Assembly: GCF_000243415.2 (NCBI RefSeq)
Contig: NZ_KI912270.1
Span: 3,596,001-3,660,000 of the forward strand
DNA length: 64,000 nt
Source of the DNA: Mycolicibacterium tusciae JS617
GTDB taxonomy: Bacteria > Actinomycetota > Actinomycetes > Mycobacteriales > Mycobacteriaceae
Reading direction: 5' to 3'
The notes beneath the pieces are model-generated. The model searched no databases. It was not told the DNA's origin and saw only the letters and a list, made by a program, of their open reading frames with translations. Each line of letters opens with the position of its first letter. The stretch's first letter is position 1. Positions 16,018-26,900 of the stretch are shown piece by piece. The position numbers and the translations under genes were made by a program.

Positions 16018-18564
16018 TTAGCCGAGCACCAGCGAGTCGCCGTCAGCGCTGACGTTGACCGGCACAATGTCGCCGTCGTGCACATCTCCGGCAAGCAGCA
16101 TCTTGGCGAGCTGGTCGCCGATCGCCTGCTGGATCAGCCTGCGCAGCGGACGCGCGCCGTAGAGCGGGTCGAACCCGCGCTGCGACAGCCACTTCTTGGC
16201 CGGCATCGATACCTGGAGTGTGAGGCGACGCTGGGCCAGTCGCTTGGCCAGCTGCTCGAGCTGGATGTCGACGATGTGCACCAGCTCCTCCGGGTTGAGC
16301 CCGTCGAACACGATCACGTCGTCGAGGCGGTTGATGAACTCGGGCTTGAACGCCGAGCGCACCGCGGCCATCACTTGCTCCTCGGTGCCACCGGCGCCGA
16401 GGTTGGACGTCAGGATCAGGATCGTGTTGCGGAAGTCGACGGTGCGGCCTTGGCCGTCGGTCAACCTGCCCTCGTCGAGCACGGCGAGCAGCACGTCGAA
16501 CACGTCCGGGTGGGCCTTCTCGATCTCGTCGAACAGGATCACCGAGTACGGGCGTCGCCGCACTGCCTCGGTCAGCTGACCGCCCTGGTCGTAGCCGACG
16601 TAGCCGGGCGGCGCACCGACCAGCCGAGCCACCGAGTGCTTCTCGCCGTACTCGCTCATGTCGATGCGGATCATCGCCCGCTCGTCGTCGAACAGGAACT
16701 CCGCCAACGCCTTCGCCAACTCGGTCTTGCCGACACCGGTCGGGCCGAGGAACATGAACGACCCCGTCGGCCGGTTCGGGTCCGCGACGCCCGCGCGGCT
16801 GCGGCGCACCGCATCCGAGACCGCCTGCACGGCCTGCTTCTGGCCGACGACGCGCTTGCCGAGCTCGCCTTCCATCCGCAGCAGCTTGGCCGTCTCGCCC
16901 TCGAGCATCCTGCCCGCCGGAATACCCGTCCACGCCGACACCACGTCGGCGATGTCGTCGGGTCCGACCTCTTCCTTGAGCATGACGTTCTCGCGCGCCT
17001 CGGCGACCGGCAATGCGGCATCGAGCTTCTTCTCGACCTCGGGAATACGTCCGTAGCGCAGCTCGGAAGCCTTCGCCAAGTCGCCGTCGCGCTCAGCCCG
17101 GTCGGCCTCGCCGCGCAGCCTGTCCAGCTGCTCCTTCAAATCGCGGACGATGTCGATGGCGCCTTTTTCGTTCTGCCAGCGGGTGGTCAGCTCGGCCAGC
17201 TTCTCCTTGTAATCGGCCAGCTCAGCCCGCAACTTCACCAGGCGGTCCTTGGACGCGTCGTCCTCCTCCTTGGCCAGCGCCATCTCCTCGATCTCCAGGC
17301 GGCGGACCAGGCGTTCGACCTCGTCGACCTCGACGGGCCGGGAGTCGATCTCCATGCGCAGCCGAGACGCGGCCTCGTCGACCAGATCGATGGCCTTGTC
17401 CGGAAGGAAGCGCGACGTGATGTAGCGATCGGACAGCGTCGCCGCAGCGACCAACGCCGAGTCGGTGATGCGCACGCCGTGGTGCACCTCGTAGCGGTCT
17501 TTCAGACCCCGCAGGATGCCGACGGTGTCCTCGACCGACGGTTCACCGACCAGCACCTGCTGGAAACGACGCTCGAGTGCGGCGTCCTTCTCGATGTACT
17601 TGCGGTACTCGTCAAGGGTGGTGGCGCCGACCATGCGGAGCTCACCGCGGGCCAGCATCGGCTTGATCATGTTGCCCGCGTCCATCGCGCCTTCGCCGGT
17701 CGCGCCTGCGCCGACGATGGTGTGCAACTCGTCGATGAACGTGATGATCTGTCCGGCCGAATTCTTGATGTCGTCGAGCACGGCCTTGAGCCGCTCCTCG
17801 AACTCGCCGCGGTACTTCGCACCCGCGACCATCGAGCCGAGGTCGAGCGAGACGACGGTCTTGTCGCGCAGGCTCTCCGGCACGTCGCCGGCCACGATCC
17901 GCTGGGCCAGGCCCTCGACAATCGCAGTCTTACCGACGCCGGGCTCACCGATCAGCACGGGGTTGTTCTTGGTGCGACGCGATAGCACCTGAACAACGCG
18001 GCGAATCTCGTTGTCGCGCCCGATAACAGGATCGAGCTTGCCTTCCCGCGCACGCGCGGTCAGGTCGGTGGAGTACTTCTCCAGCGCTTGATACGTGGCT
18101 TCAGGGTCAGGGTTGGTGACCCGGGCGCTGCCGCGCACCTTGGTAAACGCATCGCGCAGCGCCTCGGGTGAGGCGCCGTGATTGGTCAGCAACTTGGCAA
18201 CGTCAGAATCACCGGTGGCCAGGCCGACGAGCAGGTGCTCGGTGGAGACGTACTCGTCGTCCATCTCGGTCGCCAGGTTGGTGGCAGTGGTGATCGCAGT
18301 GATCGACTGGGGTGCCAATTGAGGCTGCGAGCTCGACCCGGATGCGCTGGGCAACCGGTCGAGAAGTCGCTGCGTTTCGGCGCGGATTGTCGCAGGCTCG
18401 ACGCCGACAGCCTCCAGAAGCGGTGCGGCAATGCCATCGTTCTGAGTGAGCAGTGCCATCAACAAATGGGCGGGCGTGATCTGCGGGTTGCCGGCGGCGG
18501 TAGCCGCCTGCAGCGCCGAAGTCAGGGCCGCCTGGGTCTTGGTCGTCGGATTGAATGAGTCCAC
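16018..18564 (-). CDS. clpB: ATP-dependent disaggregase ClpB
   Basis: An 848-residue AAA+ disaggregase that, with DnaK, pulls polypeptides from aggregates. The N-terminal Clp repeats (residues 1-145), first AAA module with Walker A GEPGVGKT and arginine-finger region ERRFQQVLV, the middle coiled-coil domain (residues about 400-520, rich in Lys/Glu), and the second AAA module with GPTGVGKT and [12 protein letters not shown] are all present, so the protein is full length. It corresponds to Rv0384c. The upstream region holds a HspR-type HAIR repeat overlapping a sigma-H-like promoter (18632-18664), so heat and oxidative stress should both control it. Confidence 0.98.
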   Translation of the reverse strand: MDSFNPTTKTQAALTSALQAATAAGNPQITPAHLLMALLTQNDGIAAPLLEAVGVEPATIRAETQRLLDRLPSASGSSSQPQLAPQSITAITTATNLATEMDDEYVSTEHLLVGLATGDSDVAKLLTNHGASPEALRDAFTKVRGSARVTNPDPEATYQALEKYSTDLTARAREGKLDPVIGRDNEIRRVVQVLSRRTKNNPVLIGEPGVGKTAIVEGLAQRIVAGDVPESLRDKTVVSLDLGSMVAGAKYRGEFEERLKAVLDDIKNSAGQIITFIDELHTIVGAGATGEGAMDAGNMIKPMLARGELRMVGATTLDEYRKYIEKDAALERRFQQVLVGEPSVEDTVGILRGLKDRYEVHHGVRITDSALVAAATLSDRYITSRFLPDKAIDLVDEAASRLRMEIDSRPVEVDEVERLVRRLEIEEMALAKEEDDASKDRLVKLRAELADYKEKLAELTTRWQNEKGAIDIVRDLKEQLDRLRGEADRAERDGDLAKASELRYGRIPEVEKKLDAALPVAEARENVMLKEEVGPDDIADVVSAWTGIPAGRMLEGETAKLLRMEGELGKRVVGQKQAVQAVSDAVRRSRAGVADPNRPTGSFMFLGPTGVGKTELAKALAEFLFDDERAMIRIDMSEYGEKHSVARLVGAPPGYVGYDQGGQLTEAVRRRPYSVILFDEIEKAHPDVFDVLLAVLDEGRLTDGQGRTVDFRNTILILTSNLGAGGTEEQVMAAVRSAFKPEFINRLDDVIVFDGLNPEELVHIVDIQLEQLAKRLAQRRLTLQVSMPAKKWLSQRGFDPLYGARPLRRLIQQAIGDQLAKMLLAGDVHDGDIVPVNVSADGDSLVLG

Positions 18565-18631
18565 GACACCTTCCCTTTCCGTCTACTTCAGGGCCGCACA
18601 ACGGGCCCTGGAAATGGTTGTCGTGTTGTTC

Positions 18632-18664
18632 AACGTCGTCAAGGTTGAGTCTGTTCCGCTCAAC
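18632..18664 (-). promoter_or_regulatory. clpB control region: HAIR operator overlapping a sigma-H-like promoter
   Basis: Positions 18644-18664 read GTTGAGT-N7-GCTCAAC, matching the HAIR consensus CTTGAGT-N7-ACTCAAG recognised by HspR except at the outer bases and one inner base. On the minus strand GGAAC (18653-18657) is followed after 18 nt by GTT (18632-18634), the spacing of mycobacterial sigma-H/sigma-E promoters. The -35 element lies inside the HAIR, so HspR binding would directly occlude the stress promoter. Dual HspR and sigma-H control of clpB is known in M. tuberculosis. Confidence 0.75.
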
Positions 18665-18736
18665 TTTAACGGATTTTCGGCAACACACCGACCATGCGTC
18701 CCGATGAGCGCGTGCCATATGGCTCACGCTGGACCG

Positions 18737-19135
18737 ATGCGGTATTTGGTCCCCGCCATCACGGCCGCGCTCATGGTCTTTTCGATCGCCCCCGCGCGGG
18801 CGGGCACCGACGAGGAGCAGGTGCGCGCCGTGCTCGACGGCATGAACGCCTCGTACAACGGCTCGGATTTCGATGCCTTCGCCTCGCACGTATGCGCCGA
18901 CATGCGACAGGCCGACGGCTTCCAAGCGGGGTGGTACCAGAGCCGGAAGACCGACGGGCCCACGAGCATCACCATCATGTCGGTGGCACTCGCAGGCACC
19001 CCCCCTTCTCGAGCGATCGCAAACGTCCGGTTCGCCGCGGCCAACCACACTGACCCGAAGACTTTGACGGTCGACTTCGTCCGCGAGAGCGCCGAATGGA
19101 AGGCGTGCCGGTATCACGCTGCCTCGTCGATCTAA
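18737..19135 (+). CDS. Small secreted protein, DUF4878/NTF2-like fold
   Basis: A 132-residue protein. The ATG at 18737 gives a clean signal peptide, MRYLVPAITAALMVFSIAPARA, cleaved before GTDEEQ. Two upstream ATGs at 18704 and 18719 would only add a few residues. The mature part (DEEQVRAVLDGMNASYNGSDFDAFASHVCADM...KTLTVDFVRESAEWKACRYH) is about 110 residues and looks like the lumazine-binding/DUF4878 class of NTF2-like secreted mycobacterial proteins: an N-terminal helix pair followed by antiparallel strands. Two cysteines (HVCADM and KACRYH) could form a disulphide. Role unknown. It is divergent from clpB and shares the intergenic region with the HAIR element, but nothing shows it is heat-regulated. 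The 298 bp between it and the next gene contain no convincing reading frame. Confidence 0.72.
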   Translation: MRYLVPAITAALMVFSIAPARAGTDEEQVRAVLDGMNASYNGSDFDAFASHVCADMRQADGFQAGWYQSRKTDGPTSITIMSVALAGTPPSRAIANVRFAAANHTDPKTLTVDFVRESAEWKACRYHAASSI

Positions 19136-19433
19136 CGCGGCGGTGGCCGATCTCCGCCGAAGCCAAAGGTCGCCTGGCGCGTGGAGGATCGGTCGACTGC
19201 AGCGGTGGCGTGACCGAAGCTCTCTGTAGCCGAGAGCAATTCCGGTTCAGCGCATGGTGCGCCACCTGGCCGGCGGTCAGAGACGGCTTTCCGATCCCAA
19301 CGGTCGCAACGGTTGATCCACCGACATGGAATGGCTACGCGACAATCGCCGCATCCAGCAACGAGCGATGGCATAGTCAGCGTGTCAAAGCTTCGCGATC
19401 TGATGGAGCGAGTCATCGCTCAAGGGGCAGCAA

Positions 19434-20261
19434 TTGGATATCAACACCGTCACCGACGTGGTTCGGCAACCGCTTGATCCGCCCGGGGCGCAATGGCAGG
19501 CCGGAGACGCCTTCCTCGCGGGCGGCACCTGGCTGTTCTCGGACGAGCAGCCGGGGCTGCGACGGCTGATCGACCTGATGCCACTCGGCTGGGACACCCT
19601 GACTGCCAGTGATTCCGGGCTCCAGATCGGCGCGATGTGCACGATCCGCGACCTGTACGCGTTCTCCTCGCCCAGCGACTGGCTGGCCGCCCCGCTGTTC
19701 ACCACCAGCTGTGAAGCGTTCCTGGCCTCGTTCAAGGTCTGGAACGCGGCGACGGTCGGCGGAAACATCTGCATGTCGCTGCCCGCGGGTCCGATGATCA
19801 CCATGTCGGTGGCGCTCGAAGCCACGTACACGTTGCGCGCACCCGACGGATCCGAGCGCATGGTCGACGCCGCCGATTTCGTCACCGGTAACAACGCCAA
19901 CATCCTCACCCCCGGTGAGGTCCTGAGAAAGGTCGACATCCCCGCGAGCGCACTGCGCAAGAGGCATGCCCACCGCCGGTTCACACTGACCCAGCTCGGT
20001 CGGTCGACGATCTTCATGATCGCGACGCAGGACCAGGCCGCCAACGACCTCCTGCTGACGATCACCGCGGGCACCACCCGTCCGATCCGCCTGGCATTCG
20101 ATTCGATGCCGGCCGCCGAGGAACTGGCACGCCGCATCGACGAGGTACCTGACGAAATCTGGTTCGACGACGCCAACGGCACTCCGGACCACCGGCGCCA
20201 CCTCGCCGTGCACTACGCCGAAGAGATCCGCGCCGAGTTCACCTCGGGCTCTCTGTCATGA
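19434..20261 (+). CDS. FAD-binding subunit of a molybdenum hydroxylase
   Basis: A 275-residue protein starting on TTG at 19434, with AAGGGG at 19422-19427 about 7 nt upstream. The FAD domain is recognised by LAGGTWLF (residue 28), LQIGAMCTIRDLY, and the pyrophosphate-binding loop AATVGGNICMSLPAGPM, as in the middle subunit of xanthine dehydrogenase and CO dehydrogenase families. It passes electrons between the iron-sulphur clusters and the final acceptor. It overlaps the next gene by 4 bp (ATGA), so both subunits are made together. Substrate specificity is carried by the large subunit. Confidence 0.9.
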   Translation: MDINTVTDVVRQPLDPPGAQWQAGDAFLAGGTWLFSDEQPGLRRLIDLMPLGWDTLTASDSGLQIGAMCTIRDLYAFSSPSDWLAAPLFTTSCEAFLASFKVWNAATVGGNICMSLPAGPMITMSVALEATYTLRAPDGSERMVDAADFVTGNNANILTPGEVLRKVDIPASALRKRHAHRRFTLTQLGRSTIFMIATQDQAANDLLLTITAGTTRPIRLAFDSMPAAEELARRIDEVPDEIWFDDANGTPDHRRHLAVHYAEEIRAEFTSGSLS

Positions 20262-22975
20262 CCTACACGGTGAACGGCCAATCCTTCGACGAGCAGCCGA
20301 GGCCGGGCCAGTGCCTACGCACCTTCGTCCGGTCGCTGGGGTGCCACGGCGTCAAGAAGGGTTGCGACGCAGGCGATTGCGGGGCCTGCACGGTCTGGCT
20401 CGACGGCAATCCGGTACACAGCTGCATCACCCCCGCCTTCCGGGCCGATGGCCGCGAAGTCACCACCATCGAGGGGCTCGGTACACCGGAGAACCTGCAT
20501 CCGATGCAGCAGCGGTTCCTGGATGCTCCCGGGTTCCAGTGTGGTTTCTGCACCGCGGGGATGATCATGACGTCGGCGACCTTCACCGAAGAACAGAAAC
20601 AGGATCTGCCGCGGGCGTTGAAGGGAAATCTTTGTCGCTGCACCGGATATCGCGCCATCGAGGACGCAATCAAGGGTGTCAGCGGCGTCGAAGACCCGGC
20701 GCCGGGGCAGACCGTCGGCGCCAGCGTCGTGGCACCCGCAGCCATCGGCGTAGTGACCGGGGCGGTCGAGTTCACCATGGATACCGAGATGGCGGGGATG
20801 CTGCATCTGAAGGTGCTGCATTCGCCGCACGCCCACGCGCGCATCGTCTCCATCGACAAGTCCGCCGCGCTCAAGGTTCCCGGTGTGCAGCGCGTGTACA
20901 CGTGGGAGGACGTCCCGCGCAAGCGTTACAGCACCGCGATCCACACCGACCATCTGGTGGATCCCGACGACACCTACATGCTCGACAACGTCGTGCGGTT
21001 CGTGGGCCAACGGGTGGTGGCGGTGGTCGCCGACACGGTCGGTGCCGCCGAGGAAGGTTGTCGCAAGGTCGCAGTGGAATACGAGGTCCTGCCTGCGGTC
21101 TTCGACCCCGAAGAGGCGATGGCCGAGGGCGCACCCCAGTTGCACTGCTATGACGATCCGTTCGCGTACGACAAATTGCGCAATATCCTGCTCGAACTGC
21201 ACGGCGAAGTCGGCGACGTCGAAGCCGGATTCGCCGCGGCCGACGTGATCCACGAGGGCACTTACTTCTCGCCCCGAGTCCAGCACGCCCACCTCGAGAC
21301 ACATGGTTCGATCGCATGGACCCGGGACGGGCGGTTGCACGTGCGGACCAGTTCGCAGTCGCCGTCTGTCGCGAAACTCAAGCTCTCCCATCTGTTCAAC
21401 CTTCGGCCCGATCAGCTTCGGGTGTTCTGCAAGAGGGTCGGCGGCGGCTTCGGCGGCAAGCAGGAAGTCATTTCAGAAGACCTCGTGACGCTCGCGACGC
21501 TCGACATCGGTCGGCCCGTCTGTTGGGAATACACCCGGGAAGAATCGTTCACGACGGCCTCACCGCGCCACCCGATGAAGGTCACGGTGAAGCTCGGCGC
21601 GAAGGCCGACGGTACGTTGACCGCTTTCCAGTTTCGCAACGTGTCCAACACCGGGGCGTACGGCAACCACGGCGGCGAGACATTGTTCGCGGGCGGAGCC
21701 GCTGTCATGCAATACCGTTGCCCCAACAAGAGGTTCGACGGCTATTCGGTGTACACGAACACCGTGCCCAGCGGTGCGCTGCGCGGCTACGGCATGACCC
21801 AGCCGTCGTTCGCGGTGGAGTCCGCGATGACCGAGTTGGCGCTCACGCTGGGTATCGACCCGTTGGAATTGCGTCGTCGCAACGTCATCAAGCCGGGTGA
21901 CTCATTGGTGGCGATGGGTGAGCACCCCGAGGATGTGTCGTTCACCGAGGATGGCCTGACCGGCTGTATCGACCTGGTCGACGAGGCACTGCGCGCTAGG
22001 CCCGACGAGCAGGACCTGGGACCGGACTGGCTGGTCGGTACCGGGACCGCGAGCTCCATTCACGAGACCGCCCCACCCACCGACCACGTTTCCGAAGCAT
22101 GGGCCACCCTGCGGGACGGCGGCACCTACGAGATCGCCGTGGGAACGGTCGAATTCGGCGAGGGAACCTCGACGGCACATGTGCAGATCGCGGCGAGCGT
22201 ACTCGGCACCACGATGTCCCGGGTCCGCCTCGTGCAATCAGACACCGACAAAACGGGTTTCGACACCGGCGCATTCGCAAGTGCCGGCCTGTTCGTATCG
22301 GGCAACGCTGTGCAGAAGGCATCGACCGCACTGCGTGACAGCATTCTGCACTTCGCCGCCGGCCACGTCGGCGTCGATGTCAGTGCCTGCTCGATGGACG
22401 ACGACGGCGTGAAGTGTGCGGACGTCCGCCTGACACTGGCGCAACTGCTGGACACCGCCCGTGCACGCGGCAGACGATTCACCGTGTCGCGCAAGGCCTA
22501 TGGTTCGCCTCGCAGCGTGACGTCCAACGCCCACGGCTTCCGCATCGCCGTGCACCGGGTCACCGGTGAGATCCGCATTCTGTACAGCGTGCATGCCGCC
22601 GATCCCGGGGTTGTGATCAACCCCCAGCAGGTCCGCGGCCAGATCGAAGGCGGCGTTGCGCAGGCAATCGGATTCGCCCTGACAGAGAATTTCCGTGTCG
22701 ACGAGAACGGGGTCATGGTCAACGCCAGTCTGCGGAACTACCGGATCCCCACCTATGCCGACGTCCCACGCACCGAAGTCCTTCTCGTCGAGACCCACGA
22801 TTCAGTGGGGCCGATGAAGTCGAAGGGTATCGCCGAGTCGAACGTCAATCCGGTGGCGCCGGCCCTCGCCAACGCACTACACGACGCAACGGGAATCCGG
22901 TACCGGGAGCTACCGTTCACGCCAGAGCGCATCTACCGCCGCCTGAACGAGAACAGTCTCACTCCCGCAACCTGA
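20258..22975 (+). CDS. Molybdenum hydroxylase large subunit fused to its 2Fe-2S domain
   Basis: A 905-residue protein. Residues 1-155 are the two [2Fe-2S] domains: the plant-ferredoxin type CDAGDCGACTVW with its fourth Cys in HSCITP, then CGFCTAGMIM and CRCTGYRAI. The rest is the molybdopterin subunit of the xanthine dehydrogenase family: GGGFGGKQEV, GALRGYGMTQPSFAVE with the substrate arginine, and KGIAESNVNP, whose Glu is the catalytic base. The CO-dehydrogenase loop with its cysteine is not evident, so this is more likely an aldehyde or N-heterocycle hydroxylase. Fusion of the Fe-S and Mo subunits with a separate FAD subunit upstream is an uncommon arrangement. No maturation gene is nearby. 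Confidence 0.92.
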   Translation: MTYTVNGQSFDEQPRPGQCLRTFVRSLGCHGVKKGCDAGDCGACTVWLDGNPVHSCITPAFRADGREVTTIEGLGTPENLHPMQQRFLDAPGFQCGFCTAGMIMTSATFTEEQKQDLPRALKGNLCRCTGYRAIEDAIKGVSGVEDPAPGQTVGASVVAPAAIGVVTGAVEFTMDTEMAGMLHLKVLHSPHAHARIVSIDKSAALKVPGVQRVYTWEDVPRKRYSTAIHTDHLVDPDDTYMLDNVVRFVGQRVVAVVADTVGAAEEGCRKVAVEYEVLPAVFDPEEAMAEGAPQLHCYDDPFAYDKLRNILLELHGEVGDVEAGFAAADVIHEGTYFSPRVQHAHLETHGSIAWTRDGRLHVRTSSQSPSVAKLKLSHLFNLRPDQLRVFCKRVGGGFGGKQEVISEDLVTLATLDIGRPVCWEYTREESFTTASPRHPMKVTVKLGAKADGTLTAFQFRNVSNTGAYGNHGGETLFAGGAAVMQYRCPNKRFDGYSVYTNTVPSGALRGYGMTQPSFAVESAMTELALTLGIDPLELRRRNVIKPGDSLVAMGEHPEDVSFTEDGLTGCIDLVDEALRARPDEQDLGPDWLVGTGTASSIHETAPPTDHVSEAWATLRDGGTYEIAVGTVEFGEGTSTAHVQIAASVLGTTMSRVRLVQSDTDKTGFDTGAFASAGLFVSGNAVQKASTALRDSILHFAAGHVGVDVSACSMDDDGVKCADVRLTLAQLLDTARARGRRFTVSRKAYGSPRSVTSNAHGFRIAVHRVTGEIRILYSVHAADPGVVINPQQVRGQIEGGVAQAIGFALTENFRVDENGVMVNASLRNYRIPTYADVPRTEVLLVETHDSVGPMKSKGIAESNVNPVAPALANALHDATGIRYRELPFTPERIYRRLNENSLTPAT

Positions 22976-22984
22976 TTGGTAGAA

Positions 22985-23956
22985 ATGGACACGACAGGGG
23001 CCACCGACGCCACAGCGACGGTCATCATCGGCCAGCGCGTGCGCGCCGGCAGCGAGCGGGCATTCGAGGCGTGGCAGAAGGAAATGAACCGCGAGGCCGC
23101 CCGATATCCGGGCTTCATCGCCGCCGAGATCAACCCGCCCACCGCCGTTCAACGCGAGTGGGTGGTCATCTTTCGCTTCGACTCGATCGCGCACGTTCAG
23201 GCGTGGATCAACAGTGCAACACGTCAGAAGCGGCTCGAAGCCGGTCAGATATTTTTCGACGGACCTGGCACGCAGCAGGTGGTCGGCGGCGGTGCGCGGC
23301 AGAACGATTCCCTGGTCACCGTCGTGGTCACGCATCGAGTCCCGGCCGAGAACGTCGACGAGTTCCTGGCATGGCAGGATCGACTTCGACTGGCGGAGAA
23401 CACGTTTAAAGGTTTCCGCGGTACCGAGCTGTTTCGTCCCATCGAGGGCATCCAAGACGAGTGGACCGCGCTGTACCGCTACAAGAGCGCCGAGGACCTC
23501 AACAGGTGGATGATATCGAACGAGCGTAAGGAACTTCTCGCCGAGGGAGCCAAGTTCGCCGACTACCACCTGCGCACCATCGACAACTCGTTCGGCAACT
23601 GGTTCGCCTTCGATCAACGCGGAGTCGAGGCCCCTCCGCCCTCCAATTTCAAGACGTCCGTCGCCGTCTGGGTCGGCGTCTATCCCACCGTCGTGATGAT
23701 CACGCTTGCGCTGTCACCGTTGAAGATGCCGCTGTGGCTGGGCCTGCTGATCGGAAACCTGCTGTCCAGCTTCGCGCTTAGCTACTTCACAATGCCCTTC
23801 TTCGTCAATCCACTGTTGAAGAACTGGCTGCGGCCGCCCCAGGAGGAGTCCGAGACCAAGACGAATTGGCGCGGCTTCGCCTTGGTCATCGGCATCATGG
23901 CGCTCTTGAGTCTGGTCTTCTACCTGGTTACCCGAGTGATCTGGCACCTGCCCTAG
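22985..23956 (+). CDS. Membrane protein with two antibiotic-biosynthesis-monooxygenase (ABM) domains
   Basis: A 323-residue protein. The ATG at 22985 is used; a TTG at 22976 directly after the upstream stop would add three residues. Two ferredoxin-like ABM repeats are visible: residues about 10-95 (ATVIIGQRVRAGSERAFEAWQKEMN...YPGFIAAEI) and 105-195 (VTVVVTHRVPAENVDEFLAWQDRLR...FKGFRGTEL). The C terminus has three hydrophobic segments: VAVWVGVYPTVVMITLALSPL, LLIGNLLSSFALSYFTMPFF and GFALVIGIMALLSLVFYLV. It follows the molybdenum hydroxylase by 9 bp and probably shares its transcript. Its stop TAG overlaps the stop of the convergent oxidase gene. Whether it handles the hydroxylase substrate is unknown. 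Confidence 0.85.
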   Translation: MDTTGATDATATVIIGQRVRAGSERAFEAWQKEMNREAARYPGFIAAEINPPTAVQREWVVIFRFDSIAHVQAWINSATRQKRLEAGQIFFDGPGTQQVVGGGARQNDSLVTVVVTHRVPAENVDEFLAWQDRLRLAENTFKGFRGTELFRPIEGIQDEWTALYRYKSAEDLNRWMISNERKELLAEGAKFADYHLRTIDNSFGNWFAFDQRGVEAPPPSNFKTSVAVWVGVYPTVVMITLALSPLKMPLWLGLLIGNLLSSFALSYFTMPFFVNPLLKNWLRPPQEESETKTNWRGFALVIGIMALLSLVFYLVTRVIWHLP

Positions 23957-26900
23957 CGGCCGCCGAGCGGTGTCGGGCCCGCCGGCATCTTCGGCAAGGT
24001 GGCGATCAGCTTGGGCACCAACGTCGTAGCGTCTGGGGCCGGGCGCTCGAGGGTGTACTTGCGGAGCTCCTGGCCGCCGGGGACCGTCCCCGCCACGAGC
24101 AGATCGGCTCCGTAGACGGTGCTGGACGTCGCAACGGTCGCGCCGGGAGTTGCTCCGGCGAACGGTGCGAACGAGGCGATCTCGGCGTACGCGATGTTCT
24201 CCTCGTGGTGGTTCGGACTTTCCAGGTACATACTCGGCTGCCCGTTGAGCTTTGATCCGGTAGACCACACCCGCACCGTGCCTGTCCCGGCGAGTTGGCT
24301 CGTGATGATGCTCATGGCTCCACCCTCGCCACCCGCGACCCATCCGGTGGACAGTGCGACCCCGTCCTTGTAGTTCTCGTCGTAGGCCAGGAAGTTCGAC
24401 GTCATCCTCGGTTCATTGGGCTTGGTGGCATGCTCGGTGGCCGTACCGTTGGCCTGCGACCGCGCGGTCGGTGTGTAGAGATCCCACCGGAAAGACTTGA
24501 TCAGTGGAGCATCACCGGGACCCGGCGCAGTCACGATCGTCTCGCGACCCGATCCGAATTCGACCATCCCGGTGGCCAACGAGACTCCCGACTGCGATCC
24601 GGGGTAGGGCGTGAACGTGGAGAACACGTCTGGTTCCTTGCCCGGCTCGGACGGCAAGGTCGATGAGTACACCTTGACCTGCGACTCGGTTCCCGGTCCG
24701 GTACCGACGATGATGTTGTCGGCCAGTGCATTTCCATCGATGTCGGCACCTGCGACCGTCACGCCGCCCGTGAAACCGGAGTCGAACGGGGCGAATCGAG
24801 TGATCTCGGTCTTGAACAGTCCTTCATCCGTGTCGTTGCCGTCATAGGCGGCCACCTCCGGAGATGCGCCCTTGCCGGTGCCTGCGACCAGATCGAGAAT
24901 CATGTCACCGTTCACGTCGGCCATCGCCACCGATGGAGTGCCCTCGAAGTCGGGGAACGGGAACACCGTTTGCAATACCCTGTCGCCGTTGGCGTCCCGA
25001 ACCTGAACCGAAGCCGGCTTTCCGTTGGATCCTGGTATCGCCACGGCGTACGTAGACACTTCGGGGATGACGTTGATGGTGGCCATCAGCCCGTTGTCCT
25101 CGTGATTGAGGCGGTGGCAGTGGATCACGTAGGTGCCGGCGTACTCCAGGAACTCCTGGCGCAGGGTCAGTGTCGCCGGGGTACTCACGACGTGCATGTC
25201 GTTGAATATCGGCGCGGGAACGTTGACGTTGTCCAGGCCCCACGGTTGCACGCCCGTCTTCCCCCGGTTCGGGTCGTCGATGCCCATCACCTGAAAGTCG
25301 TTGACGTGGATGTGCATTGGATGCGCATCGTTGTTCATGTTGATGATCTTCCACTCCTCAACGGAGTTGAGCCGCGGCTGGATCAGCGAGACATTCGGGA
25401 ATCCGCTGGGTTCGAACATGTAGATGACGGCCTTGGGATCACTATTGCTGGCTAGGTCGCCGCCGATGGTGTCGGTGATCGTCATCTCGCGTTTGACCGC
25501 GGGCGTCATCACCGCCGTGTCGACGAAGGACGTGTATGCGTCGAGGTTCTGGCCCGGTTCGAATGCGGTGGTTTTACCCTCTCCGCTGGTGTCCTGCGTC
25601 GCGCGGATCAGCGTCTGGGTGGGGAACACGAAGAAACCGTCGGCGAAGCTGAGGAACTTCGGATCCACGGTAAGCGTGCCGAGCACCGCGGGCGTGTTCT
25701 TGGTGCCGTTGTTGGTATACAGCACACCGGGATTCACGAGGGGCTTGGCATTGGGGTCGGGCGGGAATTCGAGGACCAGGTCGCCCTCGGAGGGCATCGT
25801 CACCGCGATCGCGTAGCGCGATCCCGGCGGCACGCTGAGCGTCGTGCCGTCACCGTAGACGGGCCGGCCGACCTGCGTGTAGGGGTTGCCGTCCTGCCCG
25901 ACGATCGAGAACTTCGGGTGGTTACCGGTGGCGGTCTCGGTCAATCTGACTGTCATATAGGCAATGTCGCTGATGTTGGCCACCACCCAGATCTCCGTCT
26001 GACCCGGCTTGATCTTCAGTTCCGGCTGGAACTGGCCGTTCACGGTGAACTGCACATCGCGCTGATTTTCCGGCAGCTCGGGGTTCTCGGCGACCTTTGT
26101 CGTCGGGCTGTCGAACTTCATCAGGTTCGAGGGGATGAACTGGGTTTCACCGCGATTGTTGAGTGGCGACAGCGGCCCTTCCCCCCATGGCGTCAGATAC
26201 TGGGCGCCCATGGCGGTGTCGGCGATGTTCACCGGAGCCAGGCTCGGCTGATACGTGCCGTCGGCAAGTTGGGATCCCTCGGGCCGTTTGAGCGTGCTCG
26301 CCCACTGGGGCCAGCCGTAGTTGTTGAGCTGGTGCCCTTTCCCATTGCGGTCGAACACGTAGTTGTACTGAATCGCCATGTTGCGGATGGGAATATCGTT
26401 CTGCGTCACCAGCGGTAGATTGCCGTCGGGGCGGCCGATCTCCAACAAACCGGCCAAGCCGGCGTAGGTCTGTTGGGACGTCATCGTGTGACGGTGACTG
26501 TGGTACCAGTACAACCCATTGGGCATGTTCTCGGGTACGTCATAGGTGTAGGTGTTGCCCATCCCCGCCGGAATCGACAGCAATACGTTGTCGGCGTTGC
26601 CAGATGGACTGACGTGCAAGCCGTGGGTGTGCAGGTTCAGCGGCGACTCGGTAAGAGCGGGCGGATAGATGGGTACCTCACCGCCCTTGGGGGTCATGGC
26701 GGGGTCGTAGAAATCCGGAATGGTCAGATTCTGAAGGTCGTTGTCGTAGTGGATGATCAGCTTCTCGCCGGGGTCGACGCGCAGCGTGGGTGCGGGATAG
26801 AGGTTATCGCCCTTCGCCGATCCGTCCGAAGCGGTTCCCTTGATGAGGTCGTAGGAGAAGATGAGGAAATTGGTGACGGGTTCTTTCACCGTGTCCAGGT

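Noticed and set aside
16078..17985. 635-codon plus-strand open frame opposite clpB
   Set aside because: It is the antisense shadow of a highly conserved gene; high GC removes stops on the other strand, and the protein is Arg/His/Asp-rich without any family signature.
19096..19569. 157-codon plus-strand frame between the secreted protein and the molybdenum hydroxylase operon
   Set aside because: Overlaps both neighbours in other frames, has Arg/Ser/Trp-rich composition and no start signals.
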